In this document: one piece after another, positions 27,433 to 36,494 of the stretch
Position numbering within the stretch: the stretch's first letter is position 1
How the letters are laid out: each line of letters opens with the position of its first letter
Source: Arcobacter cryaerophilus gv. crypticus
GTDB taxonomy: Bacteria > Campylobacterota > Campylobacteria > Campylobacterales > Arcobacteraceae
DNA length: 64,000 bases
Direction: 5' to 3'
Assembly (NCBI RefSeq): GCF_002993025.1
Contig: NZ_NXGI01000004.1
Coordinates: 34,964-98,963, forward strand
The notes under the pieces: generated by a model
Told to the model about the DNA's origin: nothing
What the model saw: only the letters and a program-made list of their open reading frames with translations
Databases searched by the model: none
Made by a program: the position numbers and the translations under genes

Positions 27433-27838
27433 TTTGTGATACCAATTTTTTTTGCATTGACTTTATTTTTGGAAGTTTTTTTAATGAAAAGAATTTTACT
27501 TTTGAGTTTTCCCAAGAGAGATATTCACTTTTTAAAGTATTACCATTAAAATATCTATCCATATCTTCAATATTTGAAGAGTTTACAAGCCAAACTCCAA
27601 TATCTTTTTCTTGATTTATCTGTTCAAAGTACTCTTCAAAAAGTTCAATATCAATAGAAATTGAACTCTCTTCAAAAAACTCTCTTTTTGCACACATAAA
27701 AGCAGTCTCATTTTTTACTTTTGTACCTTTTAAACATCCCCATTTATCATCACTTGCAACATCCAAACATAAAAGAATTTTAACACCTTTTTTTGTTACA
27801 ATATATGGAACTATTCCATAAGTTTTTGTATGACTCAT
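27395..27838 (-). CDS. Nudix hydrolase
   Basis: A 147-residue protein with a clear Nudix box: G38 followed five residues later by E44 (ETAF), then REFFEESS with the catalytic Glu residues. The last glycine of the consensus is Ser. The N-terminal SHTKTYGIVPYIV fits the family. It hydrolyses a nucleoside-diphosphate-linked compound, not identified here. The 3' end overlaps the convergent amidase gene by 38 bases, and it follows the LptF/G gene on the same strand. Confidence 0.88.
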   Translation of the reverse strand: MSHTKTYGIVPYIVTKKGVKILLCLDVASDDKWGCLKGTKVKNETAFMCAKREFFEESSISIDIELFEEYFEQINQEKDIGVWLVNSSNIEDMDRYFNGNTLKSEYLSWENSKVKFFSLKKLPKIKSMQKKLVSQIKDFLESKNLFH

Positions 27839-27849
27839 TATTTTAAATC

Positions 27850-28917
27850 CTATATAGTTTTTATTCTAGATTGATAAACATACATGGCTATTGCAAACCA
27901 AATAATCAAAGGTAATAATAAAGCTAGCTCTGGATTTAAAACGCCAGAACTTGTAATTTTAAATAAAAAGAAAAAAACTCCCCAAACAATTAAAGTACCA
28001 AAAATACCAAAAGATACAAAAATTCCTAATCTAAAAAATCTACTATTTAAAGAACTATATGCAAATAGCAAAAAAAGTAGTGGTATTATAAAAAATGGAA
28101 CAAATAGCTGATTATATATATTCCCTCTTATTTTTGAAGTGTTTACACCTTGTTTTTCTAATAAAAACATAGCATTTACTGCATCTAGCAGTGAAGAGTC
28201 ACTTCTTGCTTCATATACATTGTCCAATATCTTTGGCTGAAAACCATCTAATGTATTTAAAAATTTCTCATATTTTATTGTGAGTTTAGAGTTCATATCA
28301 ATCTCTTTTGGTTTTGTAGTAATTTTTGCATCTACAATATACCATTTATTGTTTTGAAAATATGCTTTTTGTGCAACAATAGTTTCAACAACATCTTTTC
28401 CATCTAATTTAAAAATATGTATATTTTCTGCTCTTTTTTCAAGTGGAAAAAGCTTTTGGAAATATACAAAATTATCATTATATTTCAAAAATATATCACT
28501 TTTTGTACTTGAGAAGTATTCATTGTCTAAAATCTTCTTTTTTTGTTCATAAGAGTATGCCAAAGGTGTCATTTGTAAAAATATTAAAACAACTAAAAAT
28601 ATTAAACCTAAAGACAATATAGGCAAAAATATATTTGTTCTTCCAGCCCCTAAAGAGTAAAATGCAACATATTCATTATTTTTAATAAATGTTATTAAAG
28701 TTGAAATCCAAGCAAAAACTATTGATAAAGGAAGAGTTAAAGTAAGTGTAAAAAATGCATTGTAAAAGATATATAGCAACTGTAAATTTGCTGATTGAGG
28801 TATAGATTTGAAATTTTGTAAAAAGTCAATTCCTACAAAAAATATCTCCAAAGATAGTAAAATGATAATAAAGTTTTTAAGATACTTTTCAATTATATAT
28901 TTTGTTAAAATACTCAT
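27850..28917 (-). CDS. LptF/LptG-family permease
   Basis: A 355-residue inner-membrane protein with three N-terminal membrane helices, a periplasmic jellyroll-like middle (about 120-260) and three C-terminal helices, which is the LptF/LptG layout. These proteins form the membrane part of the lipopolysaccharide export pump LptB2FG. The N-terminus (LTKYIIEKYLKNFIIILLSLE) is typical. Which of the two it represents is uncertain; LptG is favoured by the pth-adjacent order seen in Campylobacter. It overlaps pth by four bases. Confidence 0.88.
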   Translation of the reverse strand: MSILTKYIIEKYLKNFIIILLSLEIFFVGIDFLQNFKSIPQSANLQLLYIFYNAFFTLTLTLPLSIVFAWISTLITFIKNNEYVAFYSLGAGRTNIFLPILSLGLIFLVVLIFLQMTPLAYSYEQKKKILDNEYFSSTKSDIFLKYNDNFVYFQKLFPLEKRAENIHIFKLDGKDVVETIVAQKAYFQNNKWYIVDAKITTKPKEIDMNSKLTIKYEKFLNTLDGFQPKILDNVYEARSDSSLLDAVNAMFLLEKQGVNTSKIRGNIYNQLFVPFFIIPLLFLLFAYSSLNSRFFRLGIFVSFGIFGTLIVWGVFFFLFKITSSGVLNPELALLLPLIIWFAIAMYVYQSRIKTI

Positions 28918-29477
28918 ATAGACTGCTTTAATGTAAATTTAGCCTTAACTTCATCAATACTAAGTTGCTTTAAAGCTTCAACACAAGAAGCAACATGTGG
29001 AATGATTTTGTTATTTAACTCTTCAAACTCTGTTTTACTAAAATCACTTAAAACATAGTTTGCAACATCTTCTTTATCTTTTGGTTTTCCAATTCCTACT
29101 CTAACCCTTATATACTCTTTTGTAATATGGCTATCAAGAGATTTCAAACCATTGTGTCCACCATGACCACCACCTATTTTAAACTTAACAGTTCCAAAAG
29201 GCAAATCTATATCATCATGAATAATAATAATATTTTCTAAATCAACTTTGTAATAATCCATAATATTTTTTACAGCAATTCCTGAATTATTCATATATGT
29301 AGTTGGTTTAGAAAATAGATTATATCCTGATTTTAAAAGAGTTGATTGAAAATTTGAGTTGTTTATAGAAGTTGTATTTAGATTTTTAGTCATAAAATCT
29401 ACGACTAAAAATCCAATGTTGTGTCTTGTATTTTGGTATTTATCACCAATATTTCCAAGACCAACAATCAAATACAT
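28914..29477 (-). CDS. pth: peptidyl-tRNA hydrolase
   Basis: Pth frees tRNA from peptidyl-tRNA that falls off ribosomes. The 187-residue length is standard. The motifs GLGNIGDKYQNTRHNIGF (with the catalytic His), KPTTYMNNSG, IIHDDIDLPFG and GGGHGGHNGLKS are all present. It sits between rplY (nine bases) and the LptF/G gene, forming a translation-linked operon. Confidence 0.97.
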   Translation of the reverse strand: MYLIVGLGNIGDKYQNTRHNIGFLVVDFMTKNLNTTSINNSNFQSTLLKSGYNLFSKPTTYMNNSGIAVKNIMDYYKVDLENIIIIHDDIDLPFGTVKFKIGGGHGGHNGLKSLDSHITKEYIRVRVGIGKPKDKEDVANYVLSDFSKTEFEELNNKIIPHVASCVEALKQLSIDEVKAKFTLKQSI

Positions 29478-29486
29478 ATGTTTTGA

Positions 29487-30023
29487 TTATTTAGCTTTTA
29501 TTATACCAACGATTGGAACTCGTTGGTCTAAATAACAATCAACACCCTCTGGAAGTGTAATATCTCTTAAAAGAATATTATCTCCTGTATCCAAATTTGT
29601 AACATCTAAAGTAATATTATTTGGTAAATTTTCAATTGCACATTTAACTGGAATTTTTCTAGTATGTAGCATTAAAAGACCTTTATTTTTAAGACCTTTT
29701 GCACTTCCTGTTGTTACAACTGGGATAAAATATGAAGCTCTAATACCTTTTTGAGCAATCATTAAATCAACATGTAATAAATCAGAAGTAATTGGACATT
29801 TTTGGTACTCTTTTACAACTACATTTAAAACTTTTCCATCTACTTTTACATCAAAAGCTAGTGTAGTTTTATTTTTTAAAAACTTAATATACTCATTTCT
29901 TTTGAATGCTGCAGAAATATTCTCAAGACCTTTTCCATAGATATTTGCAATTAAATATCCATCTTTTCTTAAAGCCTTTACAGCTGGTTTAGTTATACTA
30001 TCTCTTACGATACCCTCTAACAT
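29487..30023 (-). CDS. rplY: 50S ribosomal protein L25, Ctc form
   Basis: A 178-residue two-domain L25 (general stress protein Ctc/TL5 type). The N-terminal 5S-rRNA-binding domain is residues 1-92 ([22 protein letters not shown]) and the C-terminal beta domain is 93-178. The pairing with pth is widespread in bacteria. It is divergent from folD, with 184 bases of AT-rich spacer between them that contain no gene I can see. Confidence 0.95.
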   Translation of the reverse strand: MLEGIVRDSITKPAVKALRKDGYLIANIYGKGLENISAAFKRNEYIKFLKNKTTLAFDVKVDGKVLNVVVKEYQKCPITSDLLHVDLMIAQKGIRASYFIPVVTTGSAKGLKNKGLLMLHTRKIPVKCAIENLPNNITLDVTNLDTGDNILLRDITLPEGVDCYLDQRVPIVGIIKAK

Positions 30024-30207
30024 TTTAGTCCTTTGTTTTAATTTTAAATTGAACGCGGATTATATTTAAGATTTACTAAATATTAGGTTAAAATATAAGC
30101 TAAATTTGTAAAGATAAAACATCTAATAAACTAAAAAATATTTTAATTCAATTTTAGATACAATTTACTCTAAAAAAATCAATAACTTAAATTATAAGGT
30201 AAAAAAC

Positions 30208-31068
30208 ATGGTACTACTAGATGGGAAAACGCTATCAGCAAAGATAAAAGAAGAGGTAAAAATTGAAGTTACTAAAATTGTAAAAGAGAAAAACATAACT
30301 CCAGGACTTGCAGTTATTCTTGTAGGAAATGATGCAGCAAGTGCAACTTATGTTGCAAGTAAGGCAAAAGCTTGTAAAGATGCAGGAATTTACTCAGTTG
30401 TGCATGAAATGCCAGAAAGCATAACTCAAGAAGAGTTACTTGATACTATAAATATGATGAACAATAACCCAAAACTTGATGGTATTTTAGTACAACTTCC
30501 ACTTCCAAAACATATAGATACGACAACTGTTTTAGAAGCTATAAATCCATTAAAAGATGTTGATGGTTTCCATCCATATAATGTTGGAAGAATGGTTTCT
30601 AATCTTGATTCTTTCTTACCAGCAACTCCATTTGGTGTTATGAGAATGTTTGAAGAGCATAATATTGAACTAAGTGGAAAAGATGTTGTAGTTATTGGAA
30701 GTAGCGATATTGTTGGAAAACCTATGGCATCACTTTTAATAAATAAAAAAGCAACAGTTACTGTTTGTAATAGTAGAACAAAAGATTTAAAATCTCACAC
30801 TTTAAGAGCTGATATTGTAATTATTGCTGTTGGAGTTCCTTATTTACTTAAAGAAGATATGGTAAAAGATAAAGCAATTGTAATTGATGTTGGAATCAAT
30901 AGACTTGATACTGGTAAGCTTGTAGGTGATGCTGATTTTGAAGGACTTAAAAACAAATGTTCTTTTTTAACTCCAGTTCCAGGTGGAGTAGGACCCATGA
31001 CAATTGCAATGTTGCTTAAAAATACAATAAAAGCTGCAAAATTAAGAGAAAAAAGAGAAACAAAATAG
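30208..31068 (+). CDS. folD: methylenetetrahydrofolate dehydrogenase/cyclohydrolase
   Basis: FolD interconverts 5,10-methylene- and 10-formyl-tetrahydrofolate. The 286-residue length is standard. YVASKAKACKDAGI includes the catalytic Lys and Tyr region, the NADP-binding VVIGSSDIVGKPMA is present, and the C-terminal TPVPGGVGPMTIAML is diagnostic. It is followed directly by lepB on the same transcript. Confidence 0.97.
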   Translation: MVLLDGKTLSAKIKEEVKIEVTKIVKEKNITPGLAVILVGNDAASATYVASKAKACKDAGIYSVVHEMPESITQEELLDTINMMNNNPKLDGILVQLPLPKHIDTTTVLEAINPLKDVDGFHPYNVGRMVSNLDSFLPATPFGVMRMFEEHNIELSGKDVVVIGSSDIVGKPMASLLINKKATVTVCNSRTKDLKSHTLRADIVIIAVGVPYLLKEDMVKDKAIVIDVGINRLDTGKLVGDADFEGLKNKCSFLTPVPGGVGPMTIAMLLKNTIKAAKLREKRETK

Positions 31069-31851
31069 ATGTTAAAAAAAATTTATAACTGGTCATCTTC
31101 TTGGACTGGTACAATAGTAATTGTACTTACAATTATATTTTTTGTGGCTCAAGCCTTTGTAATTCCAAGTGGAAGTATGAAAAATACTCTTCTAATAGGT
31201 GATATGCTTTTTGTTAAAAAATTTGCTTATGGAGTTCCAACTCCTACAATTCCTTGGATTGAAGTAAAAGTTTTACCAGATTTTAAAGGAAATGGTCATT
31301 TAATAGAAGGGGAGCGACCAAAAAGAGGTGATATTGTAGTATTTAGATATCCTCACGATCCAGACATTCACTATGTAAAAAGAGCAGTTGCCACAAGTGG
31401 TGATACTATATTTTTAAAAAATAAAATTTTATATCTTCATCCAAAAGAGGGAAATGAGTTTGTAAAAACTGAATTTAAAGATTATGAAACTATTGATTCA
31501 AATGGAAAACTTTTTGTTGTAAGTCCTTACGAAAAAGAGCATAAAGGAATTCATAATGACCAAAATGTTACAAGAAATCTAGTAGCTCCAAAAGAGCTAT
31601 TTGATATGCAAGAAATTGTTATACCAGAAGACGAAACATTTATGATGGGAGACAATCGTGACCACTCAAATGACTCAAGATTTTGGGGAAGTGTACATTA
31701 TAAATATATAGTTGGGAAACCTTGGTTTATCTATTTTTCGTGGGATGATGATTATAAAATTAGATGGGATAGAGTTTTTAGAACTGTTGAAAGTTTAGAA
31801 AAAGATATTGATATAACAGCTGAAATTAAGCATGAGGAAGGAATTTATTAA
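31069..31851 (+). CDS. lepB: signal peptidase I
   Basis: A 260-residue membrane protease that removes signal peptides outside the inner membrane. A single N-terminal membrane helix (14-32) is followed by the catalytic Ser36 in PSGSMKNTLLIGD and the general-base Lys104 in HYVKRAVATSGD. The late motif GDNRDHSNDSRFWG is intact. The gene starts one base after the folD stop and its end overlaps rpiB by one base. Confidence 0.97.
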   Translation: MLKKIYNWSSSWTGTIVIVLTIIFFVAQAFVIPSGSMKNTLLIGDMLFVKKFAYGVPTPTIPWIEVKVLPDFKGNGHLIEGERPKRGDIVVFRYPHDPDIHYVKRAVATSGDTIFLKNKILYLHPKEGNEFVKTEFKDYETIDSNGKLFVVSPYEKEHKGIHNDQNVTRNLVAPKELFDMQEIVIPEDETFMMGDNRDHSNDSRFWGSVHYKYIVGKPWFIYFSWDDDYKIRWDRVFRTVESLEKDIDITAEIKHEEGIY

Positions 31852-32306
31852 TGAAATATTTTATCGGTGCTGACCATGCTGGAATTGAAATAAAAGCATT
31901 TGTAAAAGATTTATTTGAGCAAAGAGGACATGAAGTTGAAGATTTAGGTCCATATAATAAAGATAGAGTTGATTATCCTGATTTTGCAGCAAAAGTTTGT
32001 AAAAAAGTTTTAGAAAATAGTGGTTCAATGGGTATTTTGATTTGTGGAAGTGGAATTGGAATGAGTATGGCCGCAAATAAATTTGATGGAATAAGAGCAG
32101 CACTTTGTCACAATGAATACAGTGCAAGAATGGCTAGAAAACACAACGATGCAAATGTTATTTGTCTAGGTGAAAGAGTTAGCGGTGAAGGTATGATTGA
32201 AGCTATAATAAAAGCTTGGGATAAAGCAGAATTTGAAGAGGGAAGACACACGCAAAGAGTTGAAAAAATAAACTCTTTAAGTAAAATTGGAAGTTGTAGA
32301 GCATAA
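31851..32306 (+). CDS. rpiB: ribose 5-phosphate isomerase B
   Basis: A 151-residue RpiB/LacAB-family enzyme interconverting ribose 5-phosphate and ribulose 5-phosphate. Motifs are IGADHAGIEIKAF at the N-terminus, GILICGSGIGMSMAANK with the active-site Cys, and the RKHNDANVICLGERV block. The length is usual. It is coupled to lepB. Confidence 0.95.
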   Translation: MKYFIGADHAGIEIKAFVKDLFEQRGHEVEDLGPYNKDRVDYPDFAAKVCKKVLENSGSMGILICGSGIGMSMAANKFDGIRAALCHNEYSARMARKHNDANVICLGERVSGEGMIEAIIKAWDKAEFEEGRHTQRVEKINSLSKIGSCRA

Positions 32307-32334
32307 TTTTAATTTTATACACAAGGGAAATATT

Positions 32335-32466
32335 ATGGCTGATTGGCAAGTTTATTTAATGATGTCTGCAATTGTTGCAGCAATGCTTCTAGGAAAAAAA
32401 CTTATGTTTTTTGATAGTAATAAAAAAAACAGTGATGATAAAAAAATCAACAAGGACAAAAATTGA
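32335..32466 (+). CDS. 43-residue single-helix membrane protein
   Basis: A short frame behind AAGGGAAA at the ATG at 32335. Residues 5-24 form a hydrophobic helix (QVYLMMSAIVAAMLLGKKLM) and the rest is Lys/Asp/Asn-rich. Its stop TGA overlaps the TTG start of the next gene by four bases, which supports it as a translated, coupled gene. The function is unknown. Confidence 0.65.
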   Translation: MADWQVYLMMSAIVAAMLLGKKLMFFDSNKKNSDDKKINKDKN

Positions 32467-33692
32467 TAAATCCAAAAATTATCGACTATATATTTTCAAG
32501 TGCATCTATTCAAAGATGGAATGACTATCCAAGAATGGTTGATTTAGTAGAACTTGACAAACAAGCACATAAATTTATAATTGCATATTTTATAGCAAAA
32601 CTCGAAGATGATATAAATTTTACACACTTAATAGAAGCTGGAATTTTTGAGTTTTTAAGAAGAGTTGTTGTTACAGATATTAGACCTGATGTTTTTAGAA
32701 AAGCTTTACAAAAAAAATCAACAGAGATTAACTCATGGGTTGTAGGCAAACTAAAAAGCTCTATTGAAAATATAGATAATGGAAACTTTTTACAAAAATT
32801 TGAAGAATTTTTAAGTGATCCAAATATGTACAAAAAAGAGAGATTTATACTAAAAGCCGCTTCATATTTATCTACAAAATGGGAATTTTCAATAGTTTAT
32901 CAAACAAGTCAATTTTTAAGTGATATTGAAGATGTAAAAAAAGATGTTGATGCTGAAATTGAAGATTACTATGAACTAATTGGTGTACGAAAAATTGCTT
33001 TAAATAAAAAGTTAGCAAAAATAGTAGACTTAAGTGGAAGATTAAGATTTCAAAAAAGATGGGCTCAAACTCCAAGAATTCCTGAAACTTCAGTTTTAGG
33101 ACACATGCTAACAGTTGCTTTGTTTTCATATTTTTACTCTTTAGAAGTAAAGGCTTGTGACAAAAGATTACAAAATAACTTTTTTACAGCACTATTTCAT
33201 GATTTACCAGAAGCTCTAACAAGAGATATTATAAGTCCAGTAAAATACAGTGTAGATGAACTTTCAGAGATAATTTCTGAATATGAAGTTGAAAAAATAG
33301 AAGATGATATTTTGCCAAATATTCCTATAAATATTCAAGAAGAATTCTCTTATATTCTAGGAATTTCAAAAGGAATAAAAGAAGAATTTGCAAATAAAGT
33401 TAAAATAGATGGAAATATAACAGAAGTTGATGACATAAGTAAATATAATCTTGATAAATATGAAGCAATAGATGGTTTAGCTCTTAAACAATGTGATAAA
33501 TTATCTGCTTTTGTTGAAGCATCTTTATCAATTTCGCATGGTATAAAAAGTAAAGAGTTAATAAGCGGGAAAAAAGAGATTTTAAAAGGTTTAAAAGAGA
33601 TAAATGGAGTTGATTTTAAACAAATAGCTCTTGATATTGACAATGAGTTTGGAAGCAATGGACAGATTCAAACAACTTTAGATTTTGAATAA
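32463..33692 (+). CDS. HD-domain phosphohydrolase
   Basis: A 409-residue protein with a metal-dependent HD domain in the middle: SVLGHMLTVALFSYFYS, ALFHDLPEALTRDIISPVK and a later Asp in LKQCDKLSAFVEASLS. The pattern resembles YfbR/HD_3 nucleotidases but the protein is about twice as long, with a helical N-terminal ~190 residues that I do not recognise. The TTG start has AAGGA at good spacing. The substrate is unknown. It lies 28 bases before a helicase gene. Confidence 0.83.
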   Translation: MINPKIIDYIFSSASIQRWNDYPRMVDLVELDKQAHKFIIAYFIAKLEDDINFTHLIEAGIFEFLRRVVVTDIRPDVFRKALQKKSTEINSWVVGKLKSSIENIDNGNFLQKFEEFLSDPNMYKKERFILKAASYLSTKWEFSIVYQTSQFLSDIEDVKKDVDAEIEDYYELIGVRKIALNKKLAKIVDLSGRLRFQKRWAQTPRIPETSVLGHMLTVALFSYFYSLEVKACDKRLQNNFFTALFHDLPEALTRDIISPVKYSVDELSEIISEYEVEKIEDDILPNIPINIQEEFSYILGISKGIKEEFANKVKIDGNITEVDDISKYNLDKYEAIDGLALKQCDKLSAFVEASLSISHGIKSKELISGKKEILKGLKEINGVDFKQIALDIDNEFGSNGQIQTTLDFE

Positions 33693-33720
33693 TCTTTTAT
33701 TTTTAAAAGTATTTATATAA

Positions 33721-35235
33721 GTGTTATTAACTGCTGAGCAAGAAAAAATTGTAAATAGCTCTTTAGGCTCGTTTAAGATAAATGCTGTTGCTGGAAGCGG
33801 TAAAACAACAACTCTTCTTGAGTATGCAAAAAAGAATTCAAATTTAAGAATTTTGTATTTAGCTTATAATAAATCTTTACAAATTGCTCTAAATGAAAAG
33901 TTAAAAGATTATCATTTACCACATCTTTATATAAGTACAATTCACTCTTTAGCATACAATAAAACTGAAGCGTACAGATATAAACTAACACCTGAATTAA
34001 AAACAAATATTTTAGAAAAACTAATAGTAAATCACGAATTTCAAGATAATAAAAAGAGCTACTACCCTAGTTTGGAATATACAACAATTCTAAAAAACCT
34101 TGTAAATTTTTACTGCAATTCAAATCTAATAGAACTTGATTTAAAACTTCTTGAAGAGTTTAAAAAGCAAAATGATTTTGGAGTAAAAATATTAGATATT
34201 TTAAACAAAAAAGAAAAAAAACTCTTAGAGCATTTAAAATTAGCTCTTAGCTCTATGAAATTAGGAAAAATAGAGGCTATTCATGATTTTTATCTAAAAA
34301 TGTTCTATTTAAATAAAAAAATATCTTCAAACCTAAATTATGATTTAATTTTAATTGATGAAGCACAAGATATAAGTGATGTGATGATAGGAATAATTGA
34401 AAATCAAAAATGTAGAAAAATATATGTTGGAGATAGTTTTCAACAAATTTATAGTTTTAGATATGCTTCAAATGCACTTAATAAAATAGATTTACCATCT
34501 TTTGAATTAACTTTTAGCTTTAGATTTTCAAATAGCTATGCAAAATTTTTACAATCTTATTTAAACTCTCTTTATACTTTAAATGGTTCAAAGAATATTT
34601 TTTTAAATGGAATTGATGACAATAAAATAACTACAAAAATAGGAAAAGAGTTTTTAGATTCTAACAAACCATTCACAATAATTTCTAGAACAACTTTTGG
34701 ATTAATTCAAGAATTAATAAAACATATTCACAATAAAAAGAGATTATTTTTCGAAGGTGGTTATAACTCTTACTCTTTTATGAATCAAACTGTTTACTCT
34801 ATTTTTTATCTAAAAAATAGAAAAAATGAAAAAATAACTGTTGATGAAATAAAAAATTTTGATACAATTTTTGAGCTTGAGACATTTGCAAAAGAGACAA
34901 AAAATCAAGATTATCTAAATATTATTAGATTTGTAAATAACTACGGTGATAATATTTTTGAAATAAATAAAAAAATTAAAGAGTATTTAGTTTCAAATAA
35001 AGATGAAGCAGATATTATCTTCACAACAACACATAAAGCAAAAGGTATGGAGTATAATCAAGTAATTATGACAGATGATTTCATCACAAAAAAAGATATA
35101 TTAAATAGAAAAAAAAATCTTAGTTTTGCTTCAATTTGTGAAGAGTTAAATATATATTATGTGGCTGCTTCAAGAGCTAAATTTGTTATAAGTTTAGCTG
35201 ATTTAAAACTTGATTACAAAGAAGATAAAGATTAA
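33721..35235 (+). CDS. small UvrD-like superfamily 1 helicase
   Basis: A 504-residue protein starting at GTG. The Walker A is NAVAGSGKTTTL (21-32), the Walker B is LILIDEAQDISD, and a GDSFQQIYSFR motif III and a C-terminal THKAKGMEYNQVIM motif are present, followed by YYVAASRAK. It is shorter than UvrD/Rep (about 700 residues) and lacks much of their accessory domains. The function may be repair or defence; nothing here decides. No nuclease is fused. Confidence 0.85.
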   Translation: MLLTAEQEKIVNSSLGSFKINAVAGSGKTTTLLEYAKKNSNLRILYLAYNKSLQIALNEKLKDYHLPHLYISTIHSLAYNKTEAYRYKLTPELKTNILEKLIVNHEFQDNKKSYYPSLEYTTILKNLVNFYCNSNLIELDLKLLEEFKKQNDFGVKILDILNKKEKKLLEHLKLALSSMKLGKIEAIHDFYLKMFYLNKKISSNLNYDLILIDEAQDISDVMIGIIENQKCRKIYVGDSFQQIYSFRYASNALNKIDLPSFELTFSFRFSNSYAKFLQSYLNSLYTLNGSKNIFLNGIDDNKITTKIGKEFLDSNKPFTIISRTTFGLIQELIKHIHNKKRLFFEGGYNSYSFMNQTVYSIFYLKNRKNEKITVDEIKNFDTIFELETFAKETKNQDYLNIIRFVNNYGDNIFEINKKIKEYLVSNKDEADIIFTTTHKAKGMEYNQVIMTDDFITKKDILNRKKNLSFASICEELNIYYVAASRAKFVISLADLKLDYKEDKD

Positions 35236-35319
35236 AAATAGTATTTTTTAAATTAAAGAAAATGAAATATGATATAATTTCCGACTTAAAATCTAAAGCA
35301 AAAAAATAAAAGGAGAAAT

Positions 35320-36069
35320 ATGCAATACTTTGGGGAGATACAAACAAAATATGAAGAGGTATTTTTAACACAAAGTTATATGTATTTCAAAAAAGATGAA
35401 GATGAAAATATTTGTGCAAAAGATTTAAAAAATCTAATAAAAACAAAAGATGATAGAAAAAAAAATATTATAGGAACTGTATTTATCTATAATCCAGTTG
35501 TTACTCCTATTGGATTTGATTCAAATAAATTTTTGCTAGAACAAGATTTCAAAACTTTTGATGAACTAATTGAACTAAAATGTGAAGGATATATAACTGT
35601 TTTCAAACAAGCAATGAAAGATAATTGTAAAGGAAAAATAGTAGAAATAAAAAACCTATTTAATCTAATCGAAGGACATGTTGACTCAAGTACTCTTTTA
35701 TCAAAATTTAATGAAGATTTAGAAAAATACAACTCAACTCAAAATACAGAATTTGATAGAGATATTATGTATTTAGATGCTCAAAACTATCTTCCTTTTG
35801 GGAAATTCGTATATTTTTGTTGGGGTGATAAAATAAATGCAAAAGAGTTTTCAAATATATCAGATTACGCAAGAACAATCTATGATAATTGTGTAAAAAG
35901 TGGTAAGAAAGTAGCATTTGCTTACAAAAAAGAGAAAACTGTTGATGAATCAATAAAATATCTTCAATTTTCAAATCCTATGCAAAATCACAAAAATAAA
36001 AATTCAATCTCTTTTGCTATTAAAAGGTCTTTTGATACTTTTCCTCCACTTCCTGCTTTTTATGAATAA
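35320..36069 (+). CDS. hypothetical protein
   Basis: A 249-residue soluble protein behind AAAAGGAGAAAT. It has no signal peptide, membrane helix or motif I recognise. It is acidic and Lys-rich, with a Cys-containing middle (EGYITVFKQAMKDNCKG) and aromatic C-terminal segments (FVYFCWGD, FPPLPAFYE). A TATAAT at about 35272 suggests its own promoter. It is followed by a weak hairpin and tRNA genes. Confidence 0.75.
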   Translation: MQYFGEIQTKYEEVFLTQSYMYFKKDEDENICAKDLKNLIKTKDDRKKNIIGTVFIYNPVVTPIGFDSNKFLLEQDFKTFDELIELKCEGYITVFKQAMKDNCKGKIVEIKNLFNLIEGHVDSSTLLSKFNEDLEKYNSTQNTEFDRDIMYLDAQNYLPFGKFVYFCWGDKINAKEFSNISDYARTIYDNCVKSGKKVAFAYKKEKTVDESIKYLQFSNPMQNHKNKNSISFAIKRSFDTFPPLPAFYE

Positions 36070-36080
36070 CCTTCATAAAA

Positions 36081-36096
36081 AGCTAACTTTTTAGCT
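36081..36096 (+). terminator. weak hairpin after the hypothetical gene
   Basis: AGCTAA and TTAGCT form a six-pair stem with a CTTT loop, followed by AATTTTAAT. It is placed between the stop codon and the tRNA promoter. The short stem makes this tentative. Confidence 0.35.
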
Positions 36097-36140
36097 AATT
36101 TTAATAATTAAGATTATACAATACCGTCCACTTAAATTAA

Positions 36141-36215
36141 TGGGGTATCGCCAAGCGGTAAGGCAACGGTTTTTGGTACCGTCACTCGAAGGTTCGAATC
36201 CTTCTACCCCATCCA
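36141..36215 (+). tRNA. tRNA-Gln (TTG), copy 2
   Basis: All 75 bases match the tRNA-Gln at 2031-2105, including the anticodon TTG and CCA. A TATACA -10-like element lies about 20 bases upstream. Confidence 0.96.
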
Positions 36216-36238
36216 AAAAATTTAAGTCTTTTTATTAT

Positions 36239-36323
36239 GGTGAGGTTGGAGAGTGGTCAAATCCTGCGGACTGTAAATCCGCCGCCTACGGCTTCGAAGG
36301 TTCAAATCCTTCTCTCACCACCA
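36239..36323 (+). tRNA. tRNA-Tyr (GTA)
   Basis: An 85-base class II tRNA with a long variable arm (CCGCCTACGGCTTCG region). The acceptor GGTGAGG pairs with TCTCACC, and the anticodon stem GCGGA/TCCGC encloses CTGTAAA with anticodon GTA. CCA is encoded. Confidence 0.96.
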
Positions 36324-36339
36324 CTTTTAAAATTCATGT

Positions 36340-36415
36340 GGCTCGATAGCTCAGTCGGTAGAGCAAAGGATTGAAAATCCTTGTGTCGACAGTTCGATTC
36401 TGTCTCGAGCCACCA
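36340..36415 (+). tRNA. tRNA-Phe (GAA)
   Basis: A 76-base cloverleaf. The acceptor GGCTCGA pairs with TCGAGCC, the anticodon stem AAGGA/TCCTT encloses TTGAAAA with anticodon GAA, and ACCA ends the gene. Confidence 0.96.
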
Positions 36416-36494
36416 CTTTAAAAAAATATCACAAAATCATATTTAAAATAATCATTAGGTATAATATTTCTTTAAAATATTATTAAGGATTTTT

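Noticed and set aside
33721..35235. Gabija defence system (GajB-like helicase)
   Set aside because: The helicase has the right size, but no GajA (OLD-type nuclease) gene is adjacent; the neighbours are an HD protein and an orphan.
36140..36349. 69-codon frame across the tRNA genes
   Set aside because: It lies wholly over tRNA-Gln, tRNA-Tyr and the start of tRNA-Phe; the frame is incidental to GC-richer tRNA sequence.
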